A DNA stretch of 43,926 bases from Bacteroidota bacterium (GCA_013288555.1 JABDBQ010000019.1:1-43926), one strand, 5' to 3'; positions 1 to 9,042 are shown, counted from the stretch's first letter. Notes: generated by a model not told the origin, from the letters alone. Translations and numbers: made by a program.

Positions 1-2454
1 ACCGATACCGAAATCGTAAGCAGTTCCACTGGTCATTGAAGTAGCATTAGCAGTTTGTGACCAATTGCCACCTCCTGCGTTTGTTGCGTTTGAAGGAGTG
101 CCCAAAAGCGCCCAATTTCCTGAAGGTGATACCCTTTGTGCTACATCAGAATTGGTACGGTCAAATGAGGTCAATTCACTTGTACTTGGCCATTGGAAAG
201 TAAAAGTTGGTGTTACTGTAGCATTTGCTGTGATCGTCCAGGTGATGGCTACAGCATCAGCTGTACGCGTTGCACCACCATTGGATGTTATGGATGGTGT
301 AAGACCAATTGTATAATCAGCGCCGCCACCACTGGCTATTATCACAGGTGCATATTCATCACCAATAGGTAAGGTAGCAGAAGTCACGCTTTTTGCTATA
401 ACAGTTCCACCACTGCTAATCTTGATATAATTAGTAGAAGAGGCGCCTGAAATACTAACACCACTGTTTATGGTCAGGTTATGTCCACTAATATCCAGCT
501 TGCCGTTTGTTAGGTCAAGACCGTGACTTACAGTTACATCTCCGGAAAGTGTGTTGCCAGATCCGTTGCTTACTTTTATGGAATAATAAGTCCCGGTACC
601 CACCTGTACTGCGCCACTGGCGGTGTAAATTACACTCAAAGTAGAAGTAGAAATTGTTCCTTTATATTGGTTTGTAAGGGTGTTACCACCTGCATTGTTG
701 GTTACTGTTATAGTACCAGAACCGGAAACGCCACCGGACAATGTGTATGCTGCAGAAACTGTCAGAAATGAACTACCGTTTACAACGGTTCCGCTTGTGG
801 TAGTTTCATTTGCATTGAAAACAACTCCGGCTGCTGAACTGTTTGAAATAACAAATCCCGCCAGACTTGGAGTAGAAGTGACTTGCTGAAGAGCGGTTCC
901 ACCAAAGTCAACGGTAAGATTGGTATAGGTAACAGTACCTGTGTAATTCTGTGTTAAGTCATCTGCGTTACCGGTATGCATTACCCTTATCGTTCCGGTA
1001 CCTGTTACTGTTCCTGCAAGTGAATTTCCTGAACTTACTTCAACTGTACTATTATTACTTAAGGTTAATCCGTTAGTAGTTGCAGATAGATTTATAGTTA
1101 ACGTTAATTTGTTTCCACCTGAGACTTTAAAACCCAGCGGAGCAATGGCAGTATGAATAAACTGTCCGCTTGTTCCTGAGAAATTCACAGTAAGGTTTGT
1201 AAAGGTTGTACCTCCTGATATTGAATATTGAGTAGAATAATCGTCAGTATTACCAGCTTCATTCACCATGAGTGTACCGGTTCCTGTCATTGTACCGGCT
1301 CCGCTTACGGGATTGGATGCACCAGGGTTAAGGATACCATTTACGGTTAAAGCACCTGCAACAGAAATATTAACGGAAGTAGTTACGGTAGCCGTACCAG
1401 CAATAGTAAGGTTATTAAAAGAAACTGCGTTTCCGCTTATTGATTCTGTGGTACCGTTTAAAGTTATTGTAGTAGAAGCAGGGGTGAACGTGCCTTGGGT
1501 TGCAGTAATATTGCCTGTAATAGTGCATGTAGCGGCAGTGAGGGCAGTACCAGCGGTCGCCATGTTCATGGTAATATTTCTTGGTGTAGCTCCAGCTGAA
1601 GTAACTTCCGGCCCCATTGTTTTTAAAGCACCATTATAAGTAACATCATAAGCATTGGTTCCCTGTAAAGTACCTGTGATTGTACCACCCGAACGGACAA
1701 TTTGCGCACCGCTTCCCATTGTGAGTTTTGTACTTGCAGCAAATTGGCCGGCAGTGAGTGTAAGTGTGCCGCTTACAGTTGTTGCGCCACCAAGTGTACC
1801 GGTGTTGCCACTATTTATCGTAAGATTATAATAAGTACCGATGTGTACAAAATAGCTTGCTGTTCCTGTATAAGTTACAGTATTACCATTAGCTGTAGTT
1901 GTAAAGGTAGTAACGGAAATGGCATTATTTGCACCTCCTGTAGCAACACTTAAAGAACTGTTTGCAGCATTTGTAAATGTCCCTGCACCTGTAATGTCAG
2001 TAGCAGATGTAAGCGTACATGTTACAGTACCATTGTTTGTTATATGGCCGCCGCAGGCAATAGCACCAGTAGCTGATAATGTAGCTCCGGATGCCACTGT
2101 AATAGTTCCCAATCCAGGGGCTGCATCCACAGTTATTGCCCCGGATACCGCCACGGACGGGGAACCACTTGCTGCAAAAGCCAGGGTTCCTGCATGGCTG
2201 GCGCCATCCCCAAGGGTTAAAGACGCGCAGACTTGTCCTGTAGCATCACTTGTAACAGTAAAGCCACCGGCAATGGTTACGGCGTCAGACGAAGTAGGGA
2301 CTGCACCGGTACTCCAGGTAGACGTTGCACTCCAGTTGCCCGTTGCAATTGCACTTATCGCAGTTGCGTTTGACCTGGTAGAAACTACCAGAAACAGTAA
2401 GAGCAAGGCAGGCCCCGCTAATGCCGAGAGTTTTGTAAAAATTCGATTTTTCAT
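1..2454 (-). CDS. Secreted beta-strand-repeat protein (5' part only, runs off the left edge)
   Basis: The frame read leftward from the ATG at 2454 stays open to base 1, giving 818 codons without a stop. The start (MKNRIFTKLS...) opens with two basic residues and a hydrophobic stretch to about residue 30, an apparent signal peptide. The rest is extremely rich in Thr, Gly, Ala, Ser, Val and Asn with few charged residues. It shows repeating short strands such as GTFTNAANSS, TYTGTASYF and SGTSGQF roughly every 70-90 residues, typical of right-handed beta-helix or autotransporter-type repeat proteins. Near residues 15-60 is the motif ATGNWSATSTWSTGAVPTS, which in Bacteroidota often opens large T9SS-exported surface proteins. 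The C-terminus, where a sorting domain would lie, is outside the window. An adhesin-like or surface-layer role is inferred only. ORFs on the plus strand here are antisense artefacts of the biased codons. Confidence 0.85.
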   Translation of the reverse strand, partial: MKNRIFTKLSALAGPALLLLFLVVSTRSNATAISAIATGNWSATSTWSTGAVPTSSDAVTIAGGFTVTSDATGQVCASLTLGDGASHAGTLAFAASGSPSVAVSGAITVDAAPGLGTITVASGATLSATGAIACGGHITNNGTVTCTLTSATDITGAGTFTNAANSSLSVATGGANNAISVTTFTTTANGNTVTYTGTASYFVHIGTYYNLTINSGNTGTLGGATTVSGTLTLTAGQFAASTKLTMGSGAQIVRSGGTITGTLQGTNAYDVTYNGALKTMGPEVTSAGATPRNITMNMATAGTALTAATCTITGNITATQGTFTPASTTITLNGTTESISGNAVSFNNLTIAGTATVTTSVNISVAGALTVNGILNPGASNPVSGAGTMTGTGTLMVNEAGNTDDYSTQYSISGGTTFTNLTVNFSGTSGQFIHTAIAPLGFKVSGGNKLTLTINLSATTNGLTLSNNSTVEVSSGNSLAGTVTGTGTIRVMHTGNADDLTQNYTGTVTYTNLTVDFGGTALQQVTSTPSLAGFVISNSSAAGVVFNANETTTSGTVVNGSSFLTVSAAYTLSGGVSGSGTITVTNNAGGNTLTNQYKGTISTSTLSVIYTASGAVQVGTGTYYSIKVSNGSGNTLSGDVTVSHGLDLTNGKLDISGHNLTINSGVSISGASSTNYIKISSGGTVIAKSVTSATLPIGDEYAPVIIASGGGADYTIGLTPSITSNGGATRTADAVAITWTITANATVTPTFTFQWPSTSELTSFDRTNSDVAQRVSPSGNWALLGTPSNATNAGGGNWSQTANATSMTSGTAYDFGIG

Positions 2455-3455
2455 GATAAAATTGGTTTTATAAATTGAATGAAGTATGACCTGAATTGAT
2501 GGTTGGGTATGCCGATATTGTTGCATATGTAATGTTTATGCCATTTGTTAATTTTGCAGCATGCCCGAGATTAGTATGTAATACATTATATACTAATGTT
2601 TTAACATATATAGAGACTGATTCAATTGCCTGAATAGAAAGAAAACCGCATGAAAGGTTTATCTTATTTATGAGCAATTGAACTGAAGTTTTCATTTTAT
2701 TCTATATTTTTTTTAATTCTTGTAACATGATATTTCTCATGCTTTAACGTGACGAAGGTCATAGTTTCGTTTGAATGGCACATTGGCAATTCATTATCGG
2801 CGCTATCATTTGGATTAACGGTAGGTTTAGGGATGAATCCGGTAAATTGTGCACCAGTCAAAATCGGCCTTAAAAAAAATAAACGATCATTTTTGGACTG
2901 AAATCGGTATGCTTATCCGGCATAACGGCGAATCATTTTTTGCTAAGTAGAGATTTTGCACCATTAAAGCTAAAATGATATATATCAGTTTTTACGGGCT
3001 GGATTATATTTATAGATGCATTATATATATAAAGGTGTGATGAGAAAATATCCAAAGGGTGGAGCGGTCATGTTTAAATTCCCCTGATAAAAATTTTAAA
3101 TTCCATTGCGGGAATTTTCAGGGCCTGTGTTTGAGACATGAAAATAGTTGACACAATTATTTGATAAACTGAAAAAGAACTGTCCTCGGAAATGGAATCA
3201 GAATTCAAAACAAAAAAACCAATGCTCATCTGAAATAAGAACTCGGCTTAGATAAGCTATTTCTAAAATCCGGATATCCGGATTTTTTGCGGAATAAAAT
3301 CCGGGTCTCCTATAAGTAAATTCCCGGAATGTTTTTATTAGGATTGTTCAGCCGACTATAAAATATCGGCAAAGCAAGACAAACCAATTCCACACAGTGA
3401 AATGAATAATATCACAGAGACAAATTGCGAATGATTAAATGAAGCAGTACGGTAT
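2455..3455. other. 1.0 kb intergenic region with no supported gene
   Basis: This AT-rich stretch lies between the beta-repeat gene (leftward) and the 3' end of the LytTR regulator (leftward). It should contain the upstream region of the beta-repeat gene. A 75-codon frame at 2468-2695 (minus) has no recognisable features and I do not call it. The only clear structure is the palindrome at 3265-3286. Confidence 0.5.
3265..3286. terminator. 22-bp perfect palindrome, possible terminator of the LytTR gene
   Basis: AAAATCCGGAT is followed directly by its reverse complement, so the two 11-base arms form a perfect stem with T-tracts at the end. It lies about 170 bases past the stop of the minus-strand LytTR regulator. 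The longer T-run (six T) is on the plus strand, so the direction of any termination is uncertain. It could instead be a protein-binding palindrome. Confidence 0.4.
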
Positions 3456-4274
3456 TTACAATATGTTAAAAGCACCTACCGCCCTAATAAAATCAGGCAG
3501 ACGGCGTCTTGAAACCGGAACCGAATTATCATCCGTCATTAAAGCATAGTAACCATCAATTTTGGAAAACTCTTTGAGATGCCGGAGATTTATAATACTT
3601 GATTTATGTATCCGGAAGAAAACCAAAGGGTCCAATACATCTTCGTATTGCTTAATAGGTTTTGATACCACTATTTTGCTCCTGTTGGAAAAATGAAAGA
3701 CGGTATAGTTATTATCAGCCTCAAGATACATAATGTCTTTTACCTCAACAATTGTAAAACCATTCATATCAGGCAGGGTAAGCCTTGTCAAATACTTCTT
3801 ATGTACATGATTTACCCTGGTTTCTAATTCGGGTTTATGATCTGCACTCTGAGGAGGTTTAATCTTGCCGTCTGCTATTTTGATCATCTTTTCTACAGCA
3901 TATCTCAACTCCTTTGCCTCAACCGGTTTCAGAAGGTAATCAACAGCGTTGGCCCGCATCGCCTTTATCGTATATTGATCGTAAGAAGTTGTAAATACGA
4001 CCATATATTTACTGCTGTCAATACTATCCAGAAGGTCAAAGCCATTTTCGTCAGGCATGGATATATCAAGAAAGAGTGCATGAAATTCGGAGTTGTTCAA
4101 CATTGCCCTGGCTTCAACAGCAGAATCTGCTTCACCTCCAACATTTACTTCAGGACAATATTTTTTCAACATCCTCCTGATTGATCCTCTTGCCAATGGA
4201 TCATCGTCAACAATTAAGACATTAATTTTTCCAGTCATTTCCCCGTTTTTAATTTTTCCCCCGTCAAAAATCAT
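3456..4274 (-). CDS. LytTR-family response regulator (LytR/AlgR type), no kinase nearby
   Basis: This is a two-component response regulator with an N-terminal receiver domain and a C-terminal LytTR DNA-binding domain. Receiver residues are visible: acidic cluster D23-D25 (VDDDP), phospho-acceptor D70 (LFLDISMP), T95/T96 (VFTTSYD) and K116 (LLKPV). The LytTR domain spans about residues 165-270 (YLEADNNYTVFHF; FFRIHKSSIINLRHL; VPVSRRR). The 272-residue length fits the family with a slightly long linker. Two starts are possible: 4274, used here, or M13 at 4238 (MTGKINVLIVDDD), which places the receiver at the usual distance and follows a GGGGAA stretch. LytTR regulators in Bacteroidota usually sit beside a sensor histidine kinase, but none is adjacent here. 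Its targets are unknown; neighbouring surface genes are candidates by position only. Confidence 0.92.
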   Translation of the reverse strand: MIFDGGKIKNGEMTGKINVLIVDDDPLARGSIRRMLKKYCPEVNVGGEADSAVEARAMLNNSEFHALFLDISMPDENGFDLLDSIDSSKYMVVFTTSYDQYTIKAMRANAVDYLLKPVEAKELRYAVEKMIKIADGKIKPPQSADHKPELETRVNHVHKKYLTRLTLPDMNGFTIVEVKDIMYLEADNNYTVFHFSNRSKIVVSKPIKQYEDVLDPLVFFRIHKSSIINLRHLKEFSKIDGYYALMTDDNSVPVSRRRLPDFIRAVGAFNIL

Positions 4275-4288
4275 CCCCTTTAATAAAC

Positions 4289-4314
4289 TTTGACCAAATG
4301 TAAATTTTGACCAA
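4289..4314 (-). promoter_or_regulatory. Direct repeat TTTGACCAA x2 and -7 box upstream of the LytTR gene
   Basis: TTTGACCAA occurs at 4289-4297 and again at 4306-4314, a 17-base period. Between them, on the minus strand, TACATTTG (4295-4302) matches the Bacteroidota -7 consensus TAnnTTTG and lies about 20 bases upstream of the start codon. I see no -33 TTTG at the usual spacing. LytTR proteins bind 9-bp direct repeats, although normally with a longer gap, so autoregulation is only a hypothesis. Confidence 0.35.
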
Positions 4315-4739
4315 TCGATACTTTGAACTGCCCAAAACTAATTAACTCCTGAATAACAAACACATAATTATCACATAAATGTGACGAACGTTATTTTTCA
4401 GCTGATGAAAAGGGGAATTTTAATGACGTATAATTTTCAATTCAGCAAAAGCATTTTTTGAAATTGACGAAAGTTAAATAAATGATGTCTAAAATTTTAT
4501 AATGGAGGCGGCGGCTTGCAATTGCAGAAATTTATGAGCCGATTTGTATGCAAGCGGCTTAAAAATGGATAAAAACGGTTAGCAATTTGGGGGAATCAAA
4601 TCAAAAAGTATGGGAACTCCGTTATCAGGCATGCCGAAGCCTGGATTCTGAACCGGCACAAAGCATTTTACGAGGTGCAAAAAAGTTTAAGAACAGACAG
4701 AAGAGAACAGAACAGCTATTTATCCGGATACTTTTATTC
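4315..4739. other. Intergenic region, nothing recognised
   Basis: AT-rich non-coding DNA between the LytTR regulator and the degenerate CHU_C-like gene. I see no stem-loop with a T-run, no tRNA and no convincing short gene. Confidence 0.4.
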
Positions 4740-5312
4740 TCATACAGTTCCTTTTAAATCAATCGTATACGTATAATTATTTTTTGCATTTGATTGTCTG
4801 CTGAAAGTTCCTTCCCATGAATCGTCTAATTCAAAAAATTCATAAATACGATCAACCCAGTTGTTGTAAAATTCATCGTGAATGCATTTCAGGTCGGAGC
4901 TGCTTTCTTTTTCGCCATCACCACTGAAAATATCATTTTGATTTGAAAGCCCACCCGGAACCCGCATTTTTGTTTCCGTTTCGGCATGCGGCACCTTAAT
5001 CAGAGTATCTGTATATTCAAAACGGTTCCTTTGTAAAAGTGTTATGGTATAATTGCCTTTTTTGCGAAATGAAGCACGGGGACCCGTTATAGATCCCTTC
5101 ATGGATATATCCCTGCAAATAAAATTCGAAAAAACTGTTGCTCTGTTCCGGTAATATTGAATCAGATTGGAGTTATTAACGACTGGGCTATTTGATGAAT
5201 AAGAGAAAGATTCAGCAGGCATTGGGTGTACTTTAGTATACCAGGTCGCGGTATCAAATTCACAAACATTTTTTCCGGCCATCCAGGTTATTGTGTTCTT
5301 ATTGTTTTTCAT
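4740..5312 (-). CDS. Degenerate half-copy of the adjacent CHU_C protein, probably decaying
   Basis: The 190 residues align along their whole length with the C-terminal half of the gene just upstream (5345-6385). Examples are GKNVCEFDTATWYTKVHP against GKNACETDTATWTIKVHP, and CIHDEFYNNWVDRIYEFF against SIHTMIYNRWGELIFESF. The PKD-like middle segment and the C-terminal domain align with essentially one gap. What is lost is telling: there is no signal peptide (it begins mid-domain), the hallmark VPNVFTPDGNGIND motif is scrambled to VPGGLSNQNDIFSGDGE, the middle-segment Cys is gone, and the last dozen residues are missing. It starts only 32 bases after the upstream stop. It is best read as a partial tandem duplication diverging under weak constraint. 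It may be non-functional, although the frame has stayed open. Confidence 0.6.
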   Translation of the reverse strand: MKNNKNTITWMAGKNVCEFDTATWYTKVHPMPAESFSYSSNSPVVNNSNLIQYYRNRATVFSNFICRDISMKGSITGPRASFRKKGNYTITLLQRNRFEYTDTLIKVPHAETETKMRVPGGLSNQNDIFSGDGEKESSSDLKCIHDEFYNNWVDRIYEFFELDDSWEGTFSRQSNAKNNYTYTIDLKGTV

Positions 5313-5344
5313 TCTATTTTGATTTAATGGTTAGTTTTCTTTTT

Positions 5345-6385
5345 TTAATACATTACTTCTACATTGCCATTCAGGTATGTATGTTCGCCATCGGTGGCTT
5401 CCGCATCTATCATGTAGACATAAACTCCGTCTGTAACCGGTTGTCCTTTAAAAGTCCCATCCCAGGCATCATTCACTCCGAAGGATTCAAATATGAGTTC
5501 ACCCCAGCGGTTGTAAATCATTGTGTGAATGCTTTTAAGATTAAATCCTATTGCCTTGAATGAATCATTTATACCGTTTCCATCAGGGGTAAATACGTTG
5601 GGAACAAATATTTTAAAATCGTATTTTATATGAATGACGTCTATAAAAGTATCAGTACATCCAAATTGATTCTGCGAAACCAGCATAATGGATTTATTGC
5701 CGTATTCGTTAAATGATGTTTCGTATTCTGAAACGGAGCCATTAACAGGCTGTTTGTTATCAATATACCAGGTCCAATCGGTTGCCCCTTGTCCGGTATA
5801 TTTCAAGTAAACAGATTCATCAACAATCGGATTTTGCGGTTTATAGGTGAAGGAGGCTGTAGGACGTGGATGAACTTTTATCGTCCAGGTGGCTGTATCT
5901 GTTTCGCAGGCATTTTTGCCGATAACCTGTATCTGGTTAAAAGTATCTTTTAGATTTACGGTTATATAACTTGCAGTTTCTCCCGTACTCCATCTGTAAG
6001 AACTTGCTCCTTTTGCAGTAAGCCATACAGGTTGCCCAACGCATAATTCTGCAGGGCCCGATATATTCAACTGCATTTTGGGATTCACCACAACAGATGT
6101 TATCGCTGTATCTCCCCAGCAGCCTGAACTGGTTTGCTCAACTACTTTAACCTGGTGCGTTCCGGGTGTACCACACCATGAAACCCTGATTGAATCTGCA
6201 TGAATATCCGGCGATATAATTTGTCCGCAATCTACTGACCAGTAATAAACTGATCCGGGAGTGGGTATTACTCTATATACCTTTACTTCCGATGAGGCAC
6301 ATATGGTGTCAAAAGCCTGGGCAAATGATTTGGTGCTCATAGATAGCAATGGATATAATAGTAATATGTATCTGAGTATTTTCAT
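5345..6385 (-). CDS. Secreted PKD-like protein with gliding-motility-associated C-terminal (CHU_C) domain
   Basis: Residues 1-23 form a signal peptide ending SFAQA. Two PKD/Ig-like segments follow, with ICASSEVKVYRVIPTPGS near the N-terminus and LCVGQPVWLTAKGASSYRWS in the middle. A further PKD-like segment (PTASFTYKPQNPIVDES) leads into the C-terminal CHU_C domain from about residue 255: FVPNVFTPDGNGINDSF, YNRWGELIFES and the WDGTFKGQPV...GVYVYMID block. In this family the domain marks T9SS-exported proteins of gliding or surface-active Bacteroidota. At 346 residues it is among the shorter members. It follows the 6467-7093 gene on the same strand with an 81-base gap, probably in one transcript. 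The N-terminal segments of the two proteins are related (SVYYWSV against STFYWVV). The substrate or ligand is unknown. Confidence 0.88.
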   Translation of the reverse strand: MKILRYILLLYPLLSMSTKSFAQAFDTICASSEVKVYRVIPTPGSVYYWSVDCGQIISPDIHADSIRVSWCGTPGTHQVKVVEQTSSGCWGDTAITSVVVNPKMQLNISGPAELCVGQPVWLTAKGASSYRWSTGETASYITVNLKDTFNQIQVIGKNACETDTATWTIKVHPRPTASFTYKPQNPIVDESVYLKYTGQGATDWTWYIDNKQPVNGSVSEYETSFNEYGNKSIMLVSQNQFGCTDTFIDVIHIKYDFKIFVPNVFTPDGNGINDSFKAIGFNLKSIHTMIYNRWGELIFESFGVNDAWDGTFKGQPVTDGVYVYMIDAEATDGEHTYLNGNVEVMY

Positions 6386-6466
6386 TTTATTATCAGATCT
6401 ACTTCAGGCGGTAGGATATGCAGCTATCGGTCAGCATCTGATTATTAAATGTGATCTCTTAATTCT

Positions 6467-7093
6467 TTAATTATGGTAAATTGCTAAAGTGGCCGGTTTA
6501 GGATTTACTACCACAATATGTCTTCCGCTGCCTATCGGGCTTCCTGCGCATCCGAATTTATTGCTTACAGCAGTAATTCTATAAGTTGCTGTAGTAGATA
6601 GACTTCCGGTATTTACTGTATATGGATTCGTAGAAATATTGGTAAACGAAACAGAACTTGAGCCATTACTATAAGTAAAATTCCATGGGCCTATTCCGCT
6701 AAACGAAACATTGAAACTTGTCCCGGTATTACTATAGCATAAACTATCAACACCAGCCAGTGAAGCAAATGGCAGCGGCATGCGAAAAACTGCAAGCTTT
6801 TGCGTATCTCCAATACAGCTATGGTTATTCACTTCCACAACTTTAATAGTATCGGTACCGGGGGTAGAAGACCAGTCTACATTAATACTGTCTGTATTAT
6901 TTCCTGAAGTAATAGTTCCATTCGGCACAACCCAATAGAAAGTAGATCCCGGGGATCCTGTAACATAGTAAACAGAACCTGTATTGCCGGCACATACCGT
7001 GTCAGGGCTGGTTATACTTTGGGCCCGGGCTATATGGGTATAACATGCGGTTATAGAAAAAATTAAGAAAGTGATTAAATGTTTTGATTTCAT
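6467..7093 (-). CDS. Small secreted PKD/Ig-like repeat protein
   Basis: This 208-residue protein has a signal peptide (MKSKHLITFLIFSITACYTHIARAQ) and two Ig/PKD-like units: one starting ITSPDTVCAGNTGSVYYV with the partner STPGTDTIKVVEVNNHSC, and one starting AGVDSLCYSNTGTSFNVSF. Paired Cys residues in each unit suggest disulfides. The first unit resembles the start of the downstream CHU_C protein, so the two may be paralogous parts of one surface system. It ends abruptly after KPATLAIYHN and carries no sorting domain, so it is either short and periplasmic or has lost its C-terminal export domain. It is the first gene of the minus-strand group 7093-4740. Confidence 0.7.
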   Translation of the reverse strand: MKSKHLITFLIFSITACYTHIARAQSITSPDTVCAGNTGSVYYVTGSPGSTFYWVVPNGTITSGNNTDSINVDWSSTPGTDTIKVVEVNNHSCIGDTQKLAVFRMPLPFASLAGVDSLCYSNTGTSFNVSFSGIGPWNFTYSNGSSSVSFTNISTNPYTVNTGSLSTTATYRITAVSNKFGCAGSPIGSGRHIVVVNPKPATLAIYHN

Positions 7094-7803
7094 GATCGGT
7101 TATTTTTGTGAATCAACAGATAATTAATTTATTATCGAATTTTAGCACAAAGGAACTGCGATTAAAAAATCCCTGAAAGCGTTAAAAGAATGAAAACCTT
7201 GTAGTTAAAATAATTACGGTGTGTAATGATTCTTTTAACTTTAAGGAATTCAACGTATAACTAATTATCAATTAATAGAATAATATAGTTTTTAATTTAA
7301 TTCAAAATCAGGATAAACTATCAGTCCGGAAAATTTGCATTTTGGAATCTGTTTCAATCAAATACCCTGTTTGAATACTTGCATCTATATTTTCATTATC
7401 AATAAATTAACTAACATTTCAAAGAAGCATAAATAGCCGGTATTTTACAGACATTCCGAACCATATTCATACATTCAAAATCATTTTGCTCCGTGGAAAT
7501 TGGCTTATCAAGGTTAGGTCCTGAAGGGTGTAATGAATGACAGAAAGAAATGAGTGCAGGATATGAGTGAGTCGGCATCTCATCCATTGCCAGAATGGAC
7601 CATTCCGGGCTTTTGGGCGAATTCTTTCCAATGAAAGGAATGTGAATTTCAATATTTAGCTAAGGGTGGGAGGCATTCTTTTTCTTTTCAAAAGCCATAG
7701 GCGCAAGGCGATAATATTCAAATAGAGAAAAAGTGGTATTCAGATTGTTTAAACCAAGAATAGTTAATCAAAACCATAACCTATAACCCTCTGATTATCT
7801 TAG
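7094..7803. other. Intergenic region between surface genes and tRNA genes
   Basis: AT-rich DNA that must hold the upstream region of the 7093 gene and the downstream flank of the tRNA genes. A 61-codon frame at 7467-7652 (minus) has no family features and I do not call it. No clear hairpin or repeat is visible. Confidence 0.4.
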
Positions 7804-7877
7804 TGATCCCGGAAGGATTCGAACCTTCGACCCACAGCTTAGAAGGCTGTTGCTCTATCCAACTGAGCTACGGGACC
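7804..7877 (-). tRNA. tRNA-Arg (anticodon TCT)
   Basis: The minus strand reads GGTCCCG...CGGGATC as a 7-bp acceptor stem (one G-T pair). It has the D-arm GCTCAGTTGGATAGAGC, the anticodon loop CTTCTAA with TCT, and the T-arm GGTTCGAATCC. The discriminator base is A at 7804, and no CCA tail is encoded. Length is 74 nt. Confidence 0.96.
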
Positions 7878-7994
7878 AGTAGCTGTAAGAAGTGAAAAGT
7901 AAAAGGTGAGAAGAAAAGCAGGACTATAATTGTGAAGCTACTCCTTGAATTTGTCACATTTCACTTCTAACTTATCACTTTTCACCAATCTGTG

Positions 7995-8068
7995 TCGGGG
8001 CAGCAGGATTCGAACCTGCGGCCCCCTGGTCCCAAACCAGGTGCGCTACCGGACTGCGCCATGCCCCG
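7995..8068 (-). tRNA. tRNA-Pro (anticodon TGG)
   Basis: The minus strand reads CGGGGCA...TGCCCCG as the acceptor stem. It has a D-arm with GGCGCAGTCCGGTAGCGC, the anticodon loop TTTGGGA with TGG flanked by the stem CCTGG/CCAGG, and the T-arm GGTTCGAATCC. The discriminator is A at 7995 and CCA is not encoded. It lies 117 bases upstream of tRNA-Arg in transcription order, so the two may be co-transcribed. Confidence 0.96.
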
Positions 8069-8276
8069 AATATAAACTTTGGCCCTTATTATTCAGAAAG
8101 AACCGTTAAACCAAATCAATTTTTGGAAGCGCGAAGGTAGGGATTTTTTCATTATGATAGAATCTTTCACGATTCAATGTAAAACTTTGTCTTTTTTTTT
8201 AAAAATGTCCTGATTGCAAAACCTTTAATCGTCATAGCAGGACTTATTTCTATGAATTTATTAAAAAATCAAAGCA

Positions 8277-8621
8277 ATGTCAGAATTTTTATACTTATTC
8301 AGAGGTGGCGATGCCCGTGATGCAAATGCCTCTCCTGACCGCATGCAGGAACATATGGGCAAATGGATGAAATGGATGGAAGAACTTGGCAAGCAGGGCA
8401 AATTTGCAGGGGGATTGCCCCTCAAACCAGAAGGCAAGACCGTGAAAAGCAGCGGCATTATAACTGAGGGGCCTTATGCTGAGGGAAAAGAAATTGTTGG
8501 GGGGTACCTGATCGTCAAGGCAGGTGATCTCAACGAAGCCACTGAAATTTCAAAAGGTTGCCCTATCTTTGAGTTTGAAGGAACTGTCGAGGTTCGGGAA
8601 ATTCAATCCATGGAAATGTAA
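8277..8621 (+). CDS. YCII-related (DGPF domain) protein, first of a tandem pair
   Basis: This 114-residue protein begins MSEFLYLFRGGD and carries the family signature EGPYAEGKEIVGGYLIVKA at about residues 62-80, a variant of DGPFAE. YCII/DGPF proteins are small alpha-beta proteins of unsettled function. Genes of this family are the characteristic neighbours and presumed targets of ECF42 sigma factors, and one follows at 9212. The second copy (8661) has the same length, and the two are nearly identical from PYAEGKEIVGGY to the C-terminus but divergent in residues 10-55. A gap of only 39 bases separates them, so they probably share a transcript. Confidence 0.9.
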   Translation: MSEFLYLFRGGDARDANASPDRMQEHMGKWMKWMEELGKQGKFAGGLPLKPEGKTVKSSGIITEGPYAEGKEIVGGYLIVKAGDLNEATEISKGCPIFEFEGTVEVREIQSMEM

Positions 8622-8660
8622 CCCTGAGTCAACATTCTTTAAAATTTAAATAAAATAGCC

Positions 8661-9005
8661 ATGTCAGAATTCTTATTTTTATTCAAGGGGGGAAGACCTT
8701 TGACACCCGATATGCCACAGGAAATTGTTCAAAAACAAATGGAAACGTGGAACAAATGGGGACTAAAGCTAAGGGAACGCGGCCAATTGGTAGCCACAGA
8801 TCGTCTTGCAGATGCAAGAAAAATAGTATCCGGCAAAACAATGGTCACAGATGGACCGTATGCTGAGGGTAAAGAAATCGTTGGCGGATATATGATCATT
8901 AAGGCAAATAATCTTAACGAAGCCGCCGAAATATCTAAAGATTGTCCCATTTTTGAGCACGACGGGACAGTAGAAGTCCGTGAGATCGTAAAAATGGAAA
9001 TGTAA
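8661..9005 (+). CDS. YCII-related (DGPF domain) protein, second of a tandem pair
   Basis: This 114-residue paralogue of the preceding gene has start MSEFLFLFKGGR, signature TDGPYAEGKEIVGGYMIIKA and end GTVEVREIVKMEM. The N-terminal helix region (QKQMETWNKWGLKLRERGQ) differs from copy one (QEHMGKWMKWMEELGKQGK) but keeps the W-x-KW pattern. The pair arose by duplication and diverged mainly in the N-terminal half, consistent with a heterodimer or with different ligands, although that is inference. The sigma factor gene follows after a folded repeat. Confidence 0.9.
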   Translation: MSEFLFLFKGGRPLTPDMPQEIVQKQMETWNKWGLKLRERGQLVATDRLADARKIVSGKTMVTDGPYAEGKEIVGGYMIIKANNLNEAAEISKDCPIFEHDGTVEVREIVKMEM

Positions 9006-9042
9006 TCGGTCTTATAAAAATGAAAAAGCTCATTTGTATTCA

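Noticed and set aside
65-2473. Several plus-strand ORFs of 69-184 residues
   Set aside because: They are antisense to the continuous 818-codon minus-strand beta-repeat gene. Their Val/Pro/Ala-rich sequences are what reversed Thr/Gly/Ser codons give, and the last has only a chance ATG.
2468-2695. 75-residue minus-strand ORF just upstream of the beta-repeat gene
   Set aside because: No signal peptide, membrane segment or family features; it fills the leader region of the next gene. A small real gene cannot be excluded.
7467-7652. 61-residue minus-strand ORF
   Set aside because: Isolated, with no recognisable motif and no promoter or start context.
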